Of a stretch of DNA of 64,000 bases, positions 1 to 8,149 are shown in pieces. The notes under the pieces were generated by a model. That model searched no databases. It had not been told where the DNA came from and worked only from the letters and a program-made list of their open reading frames with translations. Made by a program: the position numbers and the translations under genes. Each line of letters opens with the position of its first letter. Position 1 is the first letter of the stretch. Source of the stretch: Arthrobacter saudimassiliensis (GTDB lineage: Bacteria; Actinomycetota; Actinomycetes; Actinomycetales; Micrococcaceae); assembly GCA_900016675.1 (NCBI GenBank), contig LN483070.1, forward strand, positions 496,001-560,000, in the 5' to 3' direction.

Positions 1-1221
1 CGCCCAGGAGACCAGCACGCCGTCGTGTTCCAGCCGGAAGTCCCAGTGCAGGCGGCGGGCGTGGTGTTCCTGGATGACGAAGCTGTTGCCCTCCCGGGCG
101 GGGGCCGGCTCGGCGGGAACCGGTTCGGGCGTCTTCTGCGGATCGCGCATGCTGCGGTATTTGCGCAGCCGGTCGGGTCGGTCGGATCCGCCGTCGCCCG
201 CAGCGTCATCACCGGCTGCGGCGTCTGCTTCGTCGCCGGCTTCGTCGTCGCCGGCTTCGGGCCGGTCCACGGCTTCGGCGAGCGCATCTTCGCTCAGCTC
301 GCCGGCGTCGCCTCCGCCCTGTTCCAGTCCCTCCAGCGGATCGCCCAGCGTCTCCAGCCGGTCCAGGACCTGTTCATAGTCGAGATGCTCCAGGTCGGGG
401 TCCTCGAGCTCCTCCCAGGTCCGCGGCGCGGCGACCATGGGGTGGAACCGGCCGCGCAGCGAGTAGGGGCAGATGGTGGTCTTGTTGGCGTTATTCTGGC
501 TCCAGTCCACCAGCACCTTGCCGGTGCGCAGCGACTTCTTCATGTCGGAGACCACCAGGTCCGGATGGTCGGCCTCCAGGGCCCGGGCCAGTTCATGGGC
601 GACGGCGTTGACTTCGTCCGCGGTCTGCGTGCCGTCCAGCGCCACATAGAGGTGGATGCCCTTCGAGCCGCTGGTCACCGGGCGGGCGTCCAGGCCCATG
701 TCGTCGAAGATCGCCCTGGCCCAGCGGGCCACCTCGGCGCACTCGGCCAGCCCGGCTCCCTCGCCGGGGTCCAGGTCCAGCACCAGCCGGTCCGGGTTGC
801 GAATGGCCCCGCGCGGGCCGAACTGCCACTGCGGCACGTGGATCTCCAGCGCCGCGGACTGGGCCAGCCAGGTCAGGGTGGCCAGGTCGTTGACCACCGG
901 GTAGACGTTGGTCCCGCTCTTGTGCTCGATCGGGAAGCTCTTGACCCATTTGGGGGCGGAGTCCTCGATGTTCTTCTGGAAGAACACCTGCCCGGGCTTC
1001 TCCGGGGTGCCGACGCCGTGCACCCACCGCTTGCGGGTCGCCGGGCGCATCCTGGCGTGCGGAATCATGACGCCGGCCACGGCCGCGTAGTAGGCGAGGA
1101 TGTCGGCCTTGGTGGTTCCGGTTTCGGGATAGAGGACCTTGTCGAGGTTGGTCAGGCGCAGCCGGTGTCCGTCAACGCTGACCGTTTCCTGCTGCGACTT
1201 TGTCCCCGTGGTTCCCGCCAT
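1..1221 (-). CDS. ligD: ATP-dependent DNA ligase LigD, polymerase domain and start of phosphoesterase domain (partial)
   Basis: Open frame from an ATG at 1219-1221 that runs off the left edge (407 codons seen). Residues about 15-290 form an archaeo-eukaryotic-primase-type polymerase domain: LVLDLDPGEG gives the metal-binding DxD, TSGSKGIHLYV and LVDWSQN follow. After an acidic linker, FVIQEHHARRLHWDF opens the 3'-phosphoesterase domain, so the order is Pol-PE and presumably ligase outside the window, as in mycobacterial LigD. In non-homologous end joining this enzyme fills, trims and seals breaks held by Ku, and a ku gene lies at 19516 in this window. The start overlaps the 3' end of the upstream serine hydrolase by 50 nt in another frame. 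The Shine-Dalgarno-like AGGGG is only 2 nt from the ATG, so translation may be leaderless or coupled. Confidence 0.9.
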   Translation of the reverse strand, partial: MAGTTGTKSQQETVSVDGHRLRLTNLDKVLYPETGTTKADILAYYAAVAGVMIPHARMRPATRKRWVHGVGTPEKPGQVFFQKNIEDSAPKWVKSFPIEHKSGTNVYPVVNDLATLTWLAQSAALEIHVPQWQFGPRGAIRNPDRLVLDLDPGEGAGLAECAEVARWARAIFDDMGLDARPVTSGSKGIHLYVALDGTQTADEVNAVAHELARALEADHPDLVVSDMKKSLRTGKVLVDWSQNNANKTTICPYSLRGRFHPMVAAPRTWEELEDPDLEHLDYEQVLDRLETLGDPLEGLEQGGGDAGELSEDALAEAVDRPEAGDDEAGDEADAAAGDDAAGDGGSDRPDRLRKYRSMRDPQKTPEPVPAEPAPAREGNSFVIQEHHARRLHWDFRLEHDGVLVSWA

Positions 1222-2767
1222 ATCCCCTAGTCTTGCGGGATTCGGGGCAAAAGGCCAGCATTTTGTCAGCGTGCTTAGTATTCGGTGGCGGGGCCGGCTC
1301 CACGTCGATCCGCTGCACCTGCGGCGGTTCGATGGGGTTCAGCTGTATCAGGCAGCACAGATCCTCCCGGGCCCCGGGAACAATCCAGCGCAGTTCCGCG
1401 GGGGCCTCGCCGCCCGCCGGCCGGGCGTCGCCGGGCCGCAGCGAACCGGCCGCAGCGCGCAGCCGCAGCCAGTGCGCGCTGCGTTCCGGCCAGGGCCGGT
1501 CCTGTTCCACGTTGGACGCAAAACGGCTGCGCAGTGCGCGCTCGGTTTCGGCCGTCGGGGTGAGCAACCAGGCGTTGAGCGCGTCCCGGGCGGCATTCAG
1601 TTCCGGCCAGGCCCCGGTTCCGGTGTCGCTTTCGGCGGGCGGGGGCGGCTGGGCGGGCACTGCCGGTTGGCGGCCGATGGCAGCCTCCAGGGCGGGTGCG
1701 ACGGTCTCGCCCACTCGGGAGTAGGTGGCGTTTTCCAGGCCCAGGGCGATGGTTCCGGTGCCCGGGTGCCAGCGCATATGCGCACCGAAGCCCGGATAAC
1801 CGCCGGAGTGGAAGATGATCGGTCCTGCTGCCGGGTCCTCGACGACGTTCAGGCCGAAGCCGTATCCGCGGCGGGTGCCGGCCCGGTCCTGTGTCCGAGG
1901 CGGCGCCGGACGGTGAATGCGCTGCATCTCGGCCCGCTCGGCGAGGTCGAGCGGGCCGGCGGCGAGGCCAGGGTCCGCTGCCCGCCCCAGTTCCGACGCC
2001 GGGCCCGCCGCCAGCCAGGCGGCCCATCGTCTTAGGTCGCGGAGGGTGGAAAAGAGACCGCCGATGGGCGAGAAGGAGCCCGGCCCCGAGAAGGGCAGTG
2101 CCTGCCACCCGTCCGGCGCGCGCCGGTACCCGCGTGCAACGGGCACCGGCAGGTCCGTGCTGAAGCCGGTGTCGGCAAGGCCCAGCGGATGCAGCAGCCG
2201 GCCGGTCACCAGCTCGCGATAGTCCGCTTCGGCCGCAAGTTCGAGGATCCTTCCGAGCATCGCGTATCCGAGATTCGAGTACCGGAACCGGGTCCCCGGC
2301 GGGGAGGCCAGTCGGACGCCGCGGGCCAGCAGCCGGTCAAACTGCTCCCGCGGCATGGCTTCCTGCCGGTCAGCCCAGGGGTCGTCCTCGGGCAGGCCGG
2401 CGGACATGGTCAGCAGGTGCCGGACCGTCACCGGCCGGTCCGGGGCCAAGGGTCCGGTGAACCGCAGCCGCGGCAGCCAGTGCCGGATGTCGCCGTCGAG
2501 GTCCAGCCGGCCGGCGCGCCGCAGCACCAGCGCGGCCGCCGCCGTGAAGCTCTTGGTGCACGAGGCTATGCGGAATGCCGTGTCTTCGCCGGGAGCCCGG
2601 CCGGTGCCGTCGACGTCGCCGCGCAGCACGCGGACCGGCGCCCGCCCGGGACGGGTGATCTCTGCTGCGAGCGCGGGGGCCCGGCCGGCGGTGAAGCGGG
2701 CCTCAAAGAGGTCCTGCACGTGCTGTTCCGGCCGGTGATCCGCGCCGGCGGGCGGCTGCTCAGGCAT
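1172..2767 (-). CDS. Serine hydrolase, beta-lactamase / class C penicillin-binding-like family
   Basis: Beta-lactamase-fold serine hydrolase. It shows the SxxK motif (ASCTKSF, catalytic Ser and Lys), a YxN-type motif (RYSNLGYA) and a C-terminal HSGG in place of KTG, all typical of class C/esterase-type members. No signal peptide is visible, so it looks cytoplasmic. It lies 49 nt after the M20 peptidase on the same strand, beside the peptide-import operon, so a role in hydrolysing peptides or D-amino-acid esters/amides is inferred. An in-frame ATG at 2824 overlaps the peptidase stop and is an alternative start; neither start has a strong ribosome site. The last about 20 residues are basic and overlap the ligD start. 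Exact substrate unknown. Confidence 0.82.
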   Translation of the reverse strand: MPEQPPAGADHRPEQHVQDLFEARFTAGRAPALAAEITRPGRAPVRVLRGDVDGTGRAPGEDTAFRIASCTKSFTAAAALVLRRAGRLDLDGDIRHWLPRLRFTGPLAPDRPVTVRHLLTMSAGLPEDDPWADRQEAMPREQFDRLLARGVRLASPPGTRFRYSNLGYAMLGRILELAAEADYRELVTGRLLHPLGLADTGFSTDLPVPVARGYRRAPDGWQALPFSGPGSFSPIGGLFSTLRDLRRWAAWLAAGPASELGRAADPGLAAGPLDLAERAEMQRIHRPAPPRTQDRAGTRRGYGFGLNVVEDPAAGPIIFHSGGYPGFGAHMRWHPGTGTIALGLENATYSRVGETVAPALEAAIGRQPAVPAQPPPPAESDTGTGAWPELNAARDALNAWLLTPTAETERALRSRFASNVEQDRPWPERSAHWLRLRAAAGSLRPGDARPAGGEAPAELRWIVPGAREDLCCLIQLNPIEPPQVQRIDVEPAPPPNTKHADKMLAFCPESRKTRGYGGNHGDKVAAGNGQR

Positions 2768-2816
2768 ATGCCGATTGGACCATGCGTGTTGTGCGGACGG
2801 GAGGGGCTGCCCGGGG

Positions 2817-4127
2817 TCAGACATGGGTCAGGAAGTCCTGGAGCACTTTCTGGCCGCCGCGCACCGAGGCTACCGGTACGCGTTCATCGACGCCGTGCAC
2901 GCCCTCGGGCAACCGCCCGTCCGGGTCGGCCGTAAGCGGCGCGAAGCCGTAGCACTGGATCCCCAGCCGGGAGAACGCCTTCGCGTCGGTGCCGCCGCCC
3001 ATGCACATCGGCACCACCACGGCCTCCGGGTCGTGGCGTTGCAGGGCCTGCCGCATGGCCTCGAACCACGGTGAATCCACGGATGACTGCAGCGGGCTCT
3101 CCCGCGTGAGGAAGTCCAGGCCGACCTCCGGCCCCAGCAGCTGCCTCACGGTCGCGAGGGTCTCCTCTTCGGTGCCGGGCAGGCAGCGGATGTCGACGTC
3201 GGCCTCCGCCACGCCGGGAATAACGTTTGTCTTGTACCCGGCGCGCAGCACCGTCGGGGTGGCCGAGCAGCGGACCGTCACCCGGGCCACCCGCCCCGCT
3301 TCGCCCATGGCGTCTATGGCCGCCTCCACGCCGGCCTCGCTCTCGAAGTCGGCCTCGAAGCCCAGCGCCGCCGTCGTCTGTTCGATGTACGCGCGGACCA
3401 CGGGAACCAGCACCTGCGGCCACCGGTGGTTGCCCAGCCGATGCAGGGCCGCGATCAGGTTCTGTACCGCGTTGACCGGCACCGGGCGGGAACCGTGCCC
3501 CGACACCCCCTCGGCGCGCACCCGGATGTGCATGGTGCCGCGTTCGCCTGCGCCCACCGGATAGAGCCGGACGCTCCTCCCGTCCGCGCCGGTCAGCGGC
3601 GTGGCGGTGCCGCCGGACTCACCGATCGCTGCCTCCACCCCCTCGAAGAGCTGCGGATGCACGGTGGCCAGCCAATCCGCACCGTAGGCGCCCTTGTCCT
3701 CTTCATCGGCGACGAAAGCGACCACAATGTCGCGGCGCGGACCCTGGCCGGCGTCCGTCCAGTTCAGCAGGGTGGCCAGGGTCATGGCGGCCATGTCCTT
3801 CATGTCGGCAGCGCCGCGGCCGTAGATCCATCCGTCCCGGATCCGCCCTTCGAAGGGTGGAACGCTCCACTGCTCCGGTTCGGCGGGGACGACGTCGAGG
3901 TGGGCGTGCACCAGCAGCGCCGGCAGCGAACGGTCGCTGCCCGGCATCCGCACCACCACCGACTGCCGGGACTCCTCCGGGCCAAGCACCACCGGTTCCA
4001 GGCCTGCCGCGGTGAGCCGGGCGGCGATCCACAGAGCGGCTTCCCGCTCTCCATTGCTCTTGCCCTCGCCGTAATTGGAGGTATCGAATCTAATCAGTTC
4101 TGCGCACAGTTCTGCCGGGTCGTGCAT
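2817..4127 (-). CDS. M20 family metallopeptidase (ArgE/DapE/carboxypeptidase-like)
   Basis: Zinc-dependent exopeptidase or deacylase of the M20/M25/M40 family, 436 aa from the ATG at 4127. The metal ligands and catalytic base are visible: H76-x-D78 (VHAHLDVVP), D108 (GRGAADMKD), E142/E143 (ADEED), followed by a dimerisation domain with GVSGHGSRP and a late GGGTDAK segment. The start is chosen because GAAGGGG precedes this ATG at normal spacing; upstream codons to 4214 lack a site. It is divergent from the peptide ABC operon (247 bp between) and followed by a serine hydrolase, which fits a cytosolic peptidase acting on imported peptides. Substrate specificity cannot be read from sequence. Confidence 0.9.
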   Translation of the reverse strand: MHDPAELCAELIRFDTSNYGEGKSNGEREAALWIAARLTAAGLEPVVLGPEESRQSVVVRMPGSDRSLPALLVHAHLDVVPAEPEQWSVPPFEGRIRDGWIYGRGAADMKDMAAMTLATLLNWTDAGQGPRRDIVVAFVADEEDKGAYGADWLATVHPQLFEGVEAAIGESGGTATPLTGADGRSVRLYPVGAGERGTMHIRVRAEGVSGHGSRPVPVNAVQNLIAALHRLGNHRWPQVLVPVVRAYIEQTTAALGFEADFESEAGVEAAIDAMGEAGRVARVTVRCSATPTVLRAGYKTNVIPGVAEADVDIRCLPGTEEETLATVRQLLGPEVGLDFLTRESPLQSSVDSPWFEAMRQALQRHDPEAVVVPMCMGGGTDAKAFSRLGIQCYGFAPLTADPDGRLPEGVHGVDERVPVASVRGGQKVLQDFLTHV

Positions 4128-4247
4128 GCGGGTCCCCTTCACGTGTTTACAAGACAGTAACCGAAACAAGTGGAAAATCTGTTGCCCCCGGGCCGCCGGG
4201 TAATTACTGTTCAAGCAGCGATTTACACCGAACAGGAAATACAGAAA

Positions 4248-4260
4248 ACCGGATACCGGT
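4248..4260. promoter_or_regulatory. 13-bp palindrome, possible operator
   Basis: ACCGG-ATA-CCGGT is a perfect 5-bp inverted repeat about 115 bp upstream of the peptide transporter operon and 120 bp upstream of the M20 peptidase, in the divergent 247-bp gap. It could be a regulator site for both units. No regulator gene lies next to it, so this is only a candidate. Confidence 0.3.
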
Positions 4261-4374
4261 CGCAGCCACCCATGTCAGTCGCACCAGAAATCCTCTGGCT
4301 TGCCGCCGGATTCCATTTGTTTGCATATTCCCGCTGAGGCATTTCAGCGCCGCCCGTTACGGAGGAACCGACAA

Positions 4375-6210
4375 TTGCAGCCTGACATCCCGCGCCCGCC
4401 ACGGCGCCGTTTCCGTTCCTCCACAGCCGTCGCCGCCCTGGGCCTGGCGGCTGCAATGGCGCTCCCGGCCGCCGCCCCGGCGCAGGCCGCGGAGGAGGAC
4501 GCTCCGATGCTGAAACTGGCCCTCACCGGCGACATCGACACCCTGAACCCGTTCATCTCCATCCTGGCCACCACCTCCAACGTGCTGCGGCTGCAGTACG
4601 AACCGCTGGTCGCCTACGGCGCGGAGGCGAACGAGGAGATTCCGGGCATGGCCGAAAGCTGGGAGACCTCCGAGGACGGAACCGTCTGGACCTTCACTCT
4701 TCCCGAGGGCCGCCAGTGGTCCGACGGCGAGCCCATCACGGCCGAAGATGCGGAATGGACCTACAACGCCATCCTGGAAAACGATGACCTGAAGCAGGCC
4801 AACGGATCGCTGCTCAGCAGCGTCGAGTCCGTCGAGGCCGAGGACGAGACCACGCTGGTCATCAACCTCAGCGAGGCCCAGGCGGTCAACCCGGGTGCGG
4901 AGCTGCCCATCATGCCCGAGCATGTCTGGTCCGGGCTGGAGGATCCCGCTGCCTACGCCAACGACAAGGACACGGTCGGCTCCGGCCCCTTCGTGGTGGA
5001 AAGCTACGACAAGGCCGCCGGCGTAACCATGACCACCAACCCGAACTACTGGCGCGGCGCAGCGAAGATCGCCGGCGTCACCTGGATTCCCTACAAGAAC
5101 TCCGACGCCGCCGTGCAGGCGCTGCGCACCGGCGAGATCGACATCGTCAGCGGCCTCACTCCGGCGCAGTACCAGGCGCTGCAGAACGAGCCGAACATCA
5201 CCACCAACGCGGGAACCGGCCGCCGTTACCAGGCGATCGGCATCAATCCCGGCGCCCAGACGGCGGACGGAACGCCGATGGGTGACGGGCATCCCGCCCT
5301 GCAGGACGTACAGGTGCGGCGGGCCGTGGCGATGGCCATCGACAGTGACACCCTCCTGGAAAAGGTCCTGCAGGGACTCGGCGACAAGGCGACCGGTGAG
5401 ATTCCGATGACCTACCCGCTGTATCACTGGGATACCGATGAGCTGCCGCTGGCCTATGATCCGGCCGCGGCGAACAAACTGCTGGACGAGGCGGGCTACG
5501 AGATGGGCCCCGACGGCATCCGCCTGGACCAAGACGGCAATCCCCTGTCCATGCGCCTGATGGGGCGCAACTCCGATCCCACGCACCAGCAGATGGCCGA
5601 TTACGTGAAGCCGTGGCTGCGGGAGATCGGCATTGAAGTGTCGGTGGAAATGAAGGCCCCCGCGCAGGTCAATGACGACTCCACGGTGGGCAATTACGAC
5701 CTCTATTTCACCGGCTGGGGAATCGGCCCCGATCCGGATTACCAGCTCTCCATCAACCAGTGCAGCTCCCGGCCGAATGCAGACGGCACCGGAGCAACGT
5801 CGGAAAACAACTTCTGCGACCCGGAGTTCGACGAACTCTTCAAGGCGCAGCACGCCGAACTTGACCAGGAAAAGCGCAGCGACCTGGTGATGCAGGCGCA
5901 GGAAATGATCTACAACGCGGCGGTGAACAAGGTCCTGTTCTACGCGAACAGCCTGGAAGCCTACCGTTCCGACCGCTGGGAGCCGTTCGTCACGCAGCCG
6001 TCCGAGGGCGGGGTCATCACCAGCCAAAACGGACCGTGGAGCTACTATCACGCCACTCCGACCGGCGATCTGGCCGAGGCCGGCGTCGTCGAGGACGGCG
6101 GCAGCAATACGGGCATTATCATCGGTGTCGTGGCCGCCGTGCTGGCGGCGGGCCTGGTGGTGTTCCTGCTGATCCGCCGCCGCTCCGCCACCGCTGATGA
6201 TCGCGAGTAG
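4375..6210 (+). CDS. Peptide ABC transporter substrate-binding protein (family 5) with C-terminal membrane anchor
   Basis: Solute-binding protein of the dipeptide/oligopeptide class (SBP family 5), 611 aa. The TTG at 4375 is chosen because GGAGGA at 4361-4366 sits 8 nt upstream; the protein then begins with a basic region and a Sec signal peptide (VAALGLAAAMALPAAAPAQA) ending near residue 38. There is no lipobox Cys. The extracellular body has family landmarks (LNPF near the N terminus, VGSGPFV, GWGIGPDPD). The C terminus holds a 20-residue hydrophobic segment and an RRR stop-transfer, so the protein seems tethered at its C terminus instead of by a lipid. First gene of an operon with permease and ATPase genes; the stop is 2 nt from the next start. 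Confidence 0.93.
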   Translation: MQPDIPRPPRRRFRSSTAVAALGLAAAMALPAAAPAQAAEEDAPMLKLALTGDIDTLNPFISILATTSNVLRLQYEPLVAYGAEANEEIPGMAESWETSEDGTVWTFTLPEGRQWSDGEPITAEDAEWTYNAILENDDLKQANGSLLSSVESVEAEDETTLVINLSEAQAVNPGAELPIMPEHVWSGLEDPAAYANDKDTVGSGPFVVESYDKAAGVTMTTNPNYWRGAAKIAGVTWIPYKNSDAAVQALRTGEIDIVSGLTPAQYQALQNEPNITTNAGTGRRYQAIGINPGAQTADGTPMGDGHPALQDVQVRRAVAMAIDSDTLLEKVLQGLGDKATGEIPMTYPLYHWDTDELPLAYDPAAANKLLDEAGYEMGPDGIRLDQDGNPLSMRLMGRNSDPTHQQMADYVKPWLREIGIEVSVEMKAPAQVNDDSTVGNYDLYFTGWGIGPDPDYQLSINQCSSRPNADGTGATSENNFCDPEFDELFKAQHAELDQEKRSDLVMQAQEMIYNAAVNKVLFYANSLEAYRSDRWEPFVTQPSEGGVITSQNGPWSYYHATPTGDLAEAGVVEDGGSNTGIIIGVVAAVLAAGLVVFLLIRRRSATADDRE

Positions 6211-6212
6211 AC

Positions 6213-7253
6213 GTGGCGGAAGCGCTCAGCGAGCATGACGTCGCTCCCGCCCGCCGGGACACCGATGCGCCGCGCAGGAATTCCTCCTGGCTGCACTACA
6301 TCGGCGTCAAGGCGGGCGGGGCGGCCGTCTCGCTCATCATGGTGGTGGTCCTCGGTTTCTTCGCGTTCCGGATCCTTCCGGGAGACCCGGTCCGCTCATT
6401 GGCCGACGGACGTCAGGTCACGGCCGAGCAGATGGACATCCTGCGCCGGGAGTACGGCCTGGACCAGCCCCTGCTGGGCCAGTTTTGGCGTTACCTGACG
6501 GACCTGTTCCAGGGAAAGCTCGGCGAGTCGTACACGTACAACCGGCCCGTGCTGGAACTGATCGGCGAGCGCGTTGGGCCGACCCTGCTGCTCACCGGCA
6601 CCGCCGCGCTGATCTCCGTGGTGCTCGGTCTCTGGCTGGGGCAGAAGGCGGCCTGGCGGCGCGGCAGCCTGTTCGACAAGACCCAGACCGGGCTGGCGCT
6701 GATCTTCTGGTCGGTTCCCACCTTCTGGCTTGGCCTGCTCCTGCTGCTGGTCTTCGCCGGGACCCTGAACTGGTTCCCGACCGGCGGCATGGTCACGGCC
6801 GGAAGCAGCGCGTCCGGCATCGAGCGCATCCTCGACATTGCCCACCACATGGCGCTTCCGGTGCTGACGATGGTGGCCGTGGTCTACGCGCAGTACCTGA
6901 TGGTCATGCGCGCCTCCCTGCTGGAGGAGATGACTTCCGACTACCTGACCACCGCCCGCGCCAAGGGACTGCGGGACGACGACGTGCGCCGCCGGCACGC
7001 CGTGCCCAATGCCCTGCTGCCCGCAGTCACGCTGATCTTCCTGACCTTGGGCGGGCTGATCGGCGGCGCGGTGACCGTGGAGACCGTCTTCTCCTGGCCC
7101 GGCCTCGGCTACCTGACCTTCCAGGCCCTGTCAGCGCCGGACTTTCCGCTGCTGCAGGGCACGTTCGTGGTCTTCTCCTCGATCGTGATCCTGATGAACT
7201 TTGCCGCGGACCTGCTCTACCGCGTGCTCGATCCCCGATTGAGGGCCTCATGA
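6213..7253 (+). CDS. Peptide ABC transporter permease (DppB/OppB-like)
   Basis: Inner-membrane permease, 346 aa, GTG start 2 nt after the binding-protein stop. It has the N-terminal segment plus FRILPGDP signature of DppB/OppB proteins, RREYGLDQPLLGQFWRYL, and the ATPase-docking EAA-type loop (TTARAKGLRDDDVRRRHAVPN). Several membrane helices are evident. It should pair with the next gene to form the channel for peptides delivered by the anchored binding protein. Its TGA overlaps the next ATG (ATGA), indicating translational coupling. Confidence 0.95.
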   Translation: MAEALSEHDVAPARRDTDAPRRNSSWLHYIGVKAGGAAVSLIMVVVLGFFAFRILPGDPVRSLADGRQVTAEQMDILRREYGLDQPLLGQFWRYLTDLFQGKLGESYTYNRPVLELIGERVGPTLLLTGTAALISVVLGLWLGQKAAWRRGSLFDKTQTGLALIFWSVPTFWLGLLLLLVFAGTLNWFPTGGMVTAGSSASGIERILDIAHHMALPVLTMVAVVYAQYLMVMRASLLEEMTSDYLTTARAKGLRDDDVRRRHAVPNALLPAVTLIFLTLGGLIGGAVTVETVFSWPGLGYLTFQALSAPDFPLLQGTFVVFSSIVILMNFAADLLYRVLDPRLRAS

Positions 7254-8149
7254 ACGCAACACGCACCGCCGCGGGGGCGGCGTGGGCGCGCCGCGGCGCC
7301 GCCGCCGCCGAGGGCTGGCGGCAGTTCCGGAGCAACCGCGCCGGGCTGGCCGGCCTGGTTGTCCTGGTCGCCGTGGTGGTGCTGGCGCTGCTCGCACCGG
7401 TGCTCGCCCCCGAGTCCACCCTCGACGTCACGCGGCTGGACTCGCTGCAGAACGAACCGCCGTCGCTGGCCAACCCGCTGGGCACCGACCCGTCGGGCCG
7501 CAGCGTGCTGGCCATGCTGCTGTGGGGCGCCCGCGTCTCGCTGCTGGTCGGTTTCGCCGCAACCGCCGTGTCCATGGTGATCGGCACCGTGGTGGGCATG
7601 GCCGCCGGACACTTTTCCGGTGCCGTGCAGGCCGTGCTGATGCGCGTCATCGACTTCTTCCTGGTGGTGCCCTCCCTCGTGCTTGCGATCGTGCTCTCGA
7701 GCATCCTCGGTGCGGGCGTGGTCACCATCGTCGCGGCCATCGGCATCACCTCCTGGGCATCGACCGCCCGCCTGGTCCGGGCCCAGACCCTGACCATCGA
7801 GTCCCGGCCGTATATCGACCGGTCCTGGGCGCTCGGTGCCGGTGACGGGCACATCATCGGGCGGCACGTGCTGCCGGCCGTGCTGCCGCTGGTGCTGGCG
7901 AACACCACGCTGACGGTCGGCTCGGCCATCATCGCGGAGTCCACCCTCAGCTTCCTGGGCCTGGGCGATTCCAGCAGCATCTCCTGGGGCTCCATGCTCA
8001 AATCGGCCCTGGACACCGGTGCCGCCACCGCGGGGTTCTGGTGGTTCGTGCTGCCACCCGGCGTGGCCATCGTCATCGTCGTGCTCTGCTTCACCCTGGT
8101 GGGCCGCGCCCTGGAATCCGTCGTCAACCCCACCCTGCGAGGACGCTGA
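7250..8149 (+). CDS. Peptide ABC transporter permease (DppC/OppC-like)
   Basis: Second permease, 299 aa, coupled to the preceding gene by a 4-nt overlap. It shows the DppC pattern: one N-terminal helix (GLAGLVVLVAVVVLALLAPVLAP), the HPLGTDxxGRD-like motif as LGTDPSGRSVLAML, then the transport domain with the cytoplasmic loop (SWALGAGDGHIIGRHVLPAV). Forms a heterodimer with the DppB-like protein. TGATG overlap with the ATPase gene. Confidence 0.95.
   Translation: MNATRTAAGAAWARRGAAAAEGWRQFRSNRAGLAGLVVLVAVVVLALLAPVLAPESTLDVTRLDSLQNEPPSLANPLGTDPSGRSVLAMLLWGARVSLLVGFAATAVSMVIGTVVGMAAGHFSGAVQAVLMRVIDFFLVVPSLVLAIVLSSILGAGVVTIVAAIGITSWASTARLVRAQTLTIESRPYIDRSWALGAGDGHIIGRHVLPAVLPLVLANTTLTVGSAIIAESTLSFLGLGDSSSISWGSMLKSALDTGAATAGFWWFVLPPGVAIVIVVLCFTLVGRALESVVNPTLRGR

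Noticed and set aside
593-1027. 144-aa minus-strand frame within ligD
   Set aside because: Out-of-frame reading of the LigD polymerase domain.
4133-4147. CTTCACGTGTTTAC, resembling half of a parS site
   Set aside because: Only the central TTCACGTG fits; too far from parS consensus and explained as the leader of the M20 peptidase gene.
6085-6105. Possible sortase signal at the end of the peptide-binding protein
   Set aside because: The residues before the helix are GGSNTG, not LPxTG or LAxTG; a plain membrane anchor fits better.
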